NCBI GenBank assembly: GCA_947174825.1
Contig: CAMWKN010000003.1
Location: forward strand, 1 to 16,377
From: an uncultured Clostridium sp.
GTDB lineage: Bacteria; Bacillota_A; Clostridia; Lachnospirales; Lachnospiraceae
Length of the DNA: 16,377 bases
Direction: 5' to 3'
Shown: positions 15,021 to 16,377 of the stretch, piece after piece
Layout of the letters: every line of letters begins with the position of its first letter
How positions within the stretch are numbered: the stretch's first letter is position 1
Made by a program: the position numbers and the translations under genes
Notes under the pieces: model-generated
Told to the model about the DNA's origin: nothing
What the model saw: the letters and a program-made list of their open reading frames with translations, nothing else
The model's database searches: none

Positions 15021-15695
15021 TTAATCTCTGGATTCAATTAAAATCAACACTCCCTCCTGAAATGAAACCCTTGCCAGATCCACACGCTCTGCCATCTCAT
15101 TGCTGATTCCCAAACTATTTCCAATCGTCAGTGTATGTTCCTCTAACGGATAGGCAAAACCCTCTAATGTTACCGGATACACCTTTTCCGTCAGTGGAAT
15201 CAGGGAAATATACTTGCCAAACAAATCCTGTCTGTGCAGTTCCACTGTATGATCTACCAGGCGGACTCGATTATTCCGATCAATCATCCATGTGGGAATC
15301 TGTTTTGCCAGGGGCTGCATCAAAATCTGGATATTAGCAAGCAAATGATCCAGCCGTCCACCAGTAGCTCCCAAAATAGTAATTTCCGAAGGATCCTGAT
15401 GCAAAATCCAGTCTAAAACCATTTCCGTATCGGTGGCATCCTTTGCAGTAGGATACTGTACAAACTGCACCCCGGTGGCATTCTCCACCTGACCACTCTG
15501 GTACTTTTGCAGAATCTCTCCAGAAACACTGTCGAAATCCCCCATAATATAATCAACCGGTAAATGCAGAACATATGCTGTATTTAAACCGGAATCCGCA
15601 CATACTACATGATCAAAATGACGGTCAGAGAGATACTCTGCCGTAAAGTCCATATCCATCTGACCGCCACACAATAATAAAACGCTTCCAAACAT
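15021..15695 (-). CDS. thiN: Thiamine pyrophosphokinase
   Basis: Transfers pyrophosphate from ATP to thiamine, giving the cofactor thiamine diphosphate, in the cytoplasm (224 residues, typical length). Family landmarks in order: CADSG (32-36), the metal-binding GDFDS (52-56), KDATDTEM (85-92), and GATGGRLDH (109-117). The C-terminal half is the beta-sandwich that completes the thiamine pocket at the dimer interface, ending in TIGNSLGISNE. The start at 15695 has only a weak ribosome site (AGG four bases ahead) and lies 11 bases after the stop of the PilZ gene, which points to translational coupling in one transcript. In Firmicutes thiN more often follows rsgA and rpe. No TPP riboswitch is seen ahead of it. 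Confidence 0.95.
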   Translation of the reverse strand: MFGSVLLLCGGQMDMDFTAEYLSDRHFDHVVCADSGLNTAYVLHLPVDYIMGDFDSVSGEILQKYQSGQVENATGVQFVQYPTAKDATDTEMVLDWILHQDPSEITILGATGGRLDHLLANIQILMQPLAKQIPTWMIDRNNRVRLVDHTVELHRQDLFGKYISLIPLTEKVYPVTLEGFAYPLEEHTLTIGNSLGISNEMAERVDLARVSFQEGVLILIESRD

Positions 15696-15706
15696 AGTGC
15701 CTATTG

Positions 15707-16377
15707 TTATCCTCTATTTTTGTTCCGCTTCAATGCTTTCCGTTGAATATCATATATCATTTTAATCAAGCGACGATCTGTCCTCTGAAAGACACATCCA
15801 TAGTAATATTTGAAACGACTGTTACTGGCACGGAGTTGCATCTCATCCTTGCGAATAATAGTTGCCTTAATATCCAATAAACCATAGTCGGTTTGAAGAT
15901 CCAGAAAAACACCATCCTCCGTATCAAACTCAAAATCAGAATAAATACCGATACCTGTTTCGCTGACATCCTTTATTACCGCCTTGACATAATGCGGTAC
16001 AACAGATTCCGGATCCAGAATTCCCGGACTTCCGTCAGAATCGCCTTTCCCTGACAATTGCTCATAAAAAGGAGAGTCATAATATTTTTTATTGGATTGT
16101 GATGATATATAATATCCAATCTCAACCTCTTCGTTCAGAGAAACCCGATATGCATTCCTGCGGTTGAAAGAGTGTCCTGGATTTGCAATATCAAAACAAT
16201 GAACCGCTGTCCCCTCTAATTTAGCCAGACCACCTTTGACCTCTGTCCATTCCCAAATCTGCTCCTCATCCCGATACATAATACGAATATCATCAGTCTG
16301 CCGAAACTGAAACGCTCTTCCATTTGCAGCAATCAATGTGACAAAAACCCTCTCTTTCGAGGTATCCTCCACCTTAC
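15707..16377 (-). CDS. PilZ-domain (YcgR-like) c-di-GMP receptor, 5' end cut off
   Basis: Cytoplasmic effector that binds cyclic-di-GMP; YcgR-type relatives slow flagellar motors or control surface polymer production. The frame runs open to the window edge, and only a GTG with no ribosome site (16370-16372) is available inside, so the true start is probably just outside. In the visible 221 residues, about 1-70 form a YcgR-like N-terminal beta domain (FVTLIAANGRAFQFR...). The PilZ domain has the ligand arginines in RRNAYR (71-76) and the DVSETG turn (135-140), matching RxxxR and [D/N]xSxxG, and ends with GCVFQRTDRRLIKMIYDIQRK. These two motifs are 59 residues apart, longer than usual, because of a polar insertion at about 90-122. 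It overlaps nothing and is followed immediately by thiN. Confidence 0.88.
   Translation of the reverse strand, partial: KVEDTSKERVFVTLIAANGRAFQFRQTDDIRIMYRDEEQIWEWTEVKGGLAKLEGTAVHCFDIANPGHSFNRRNAYRVSLNEEVEIGYYISSQSNKKYYDSPFYEQLSGKGDSDGSPGILDPESVVPHYVKAVIKDVSETGIGIYSDFEFDTEDGVFLDLQTDYGLLDIKATIIRKDEMQLRASNSRFKYYYGCVFQRTDRRLIKMIYDIQRKALKRNKNRG

Overview
This window looks like chromosomal DNA of a low-to-moderate GC Clostridia member, most likely a Lachnospiraceae gut-type bacterium. The basis is strong GGAGG ribosome sites, sigma-A promoters with extended -10 boxes, a CIRCE-controlled small heat-shock protein, several 7-TM EAL proteins and Ig-like/DUF5050-like surface proteins. I cannot name the genus. 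I see no phage, insertion sequence, CRISPR or RNA gene.

Layout. Two small plus-strand genes lie at 52-680: a membrane-anchored protein with a possible Sm-like tail, and a 63-residue helical protein with its own strong promoter. They end in back-to-back hairpin terminators, facing the minus-strand carB (864-4082), which has no carA beside it. Next come three independent minus-strand units. The first is a chemoreceptor (4353-6353) whose extracellular dCache domain carries the spacing pattern of an amino-acid-binding pocket. The second is a beta-propeller-like lipoprotein (6613-7737). The third is an Hsp20 gene (8053-8511) with a perfect CIRCE operator overlapping its promoter.

The right half is rich in cyclic-di-GMP functions. 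It holds two paralogous membrane proteins with degenerate GGDEF and intact EAL domains (8921-10825 and 12952-14880), both predicted c-di-GMP phosphodiesterases. Between them sit an Ig-like membrane protein and an AraC-type regulator with a GyrI-like effector domain. At the right edge a 5'-truncated PilZ/YcgR-like c-di-GMP receptor gene is followed 11 bases later by thiN (thiamine pyrophosphokinase).

How it fits together. The chemoreceptor, two c-di-GMP phosphodiesterases and a PilZ effector could link environmental sensing to a motile/sessile switch, but each has its own promoter, so this is a neighbourhood and not one operon. The points most worth a second look are the amino-acid motif in the chemoreceptor, a strong in-frame internal ribosome site that could release the AraC effector domain as a separate protein, the carB without carA, a 57-base near-perfect inverted repeat supplying the -35 box of one EAL gene, and a hairpin-dense patch downstream of that gene. 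I do not see convincing evidence of an entirely new system.
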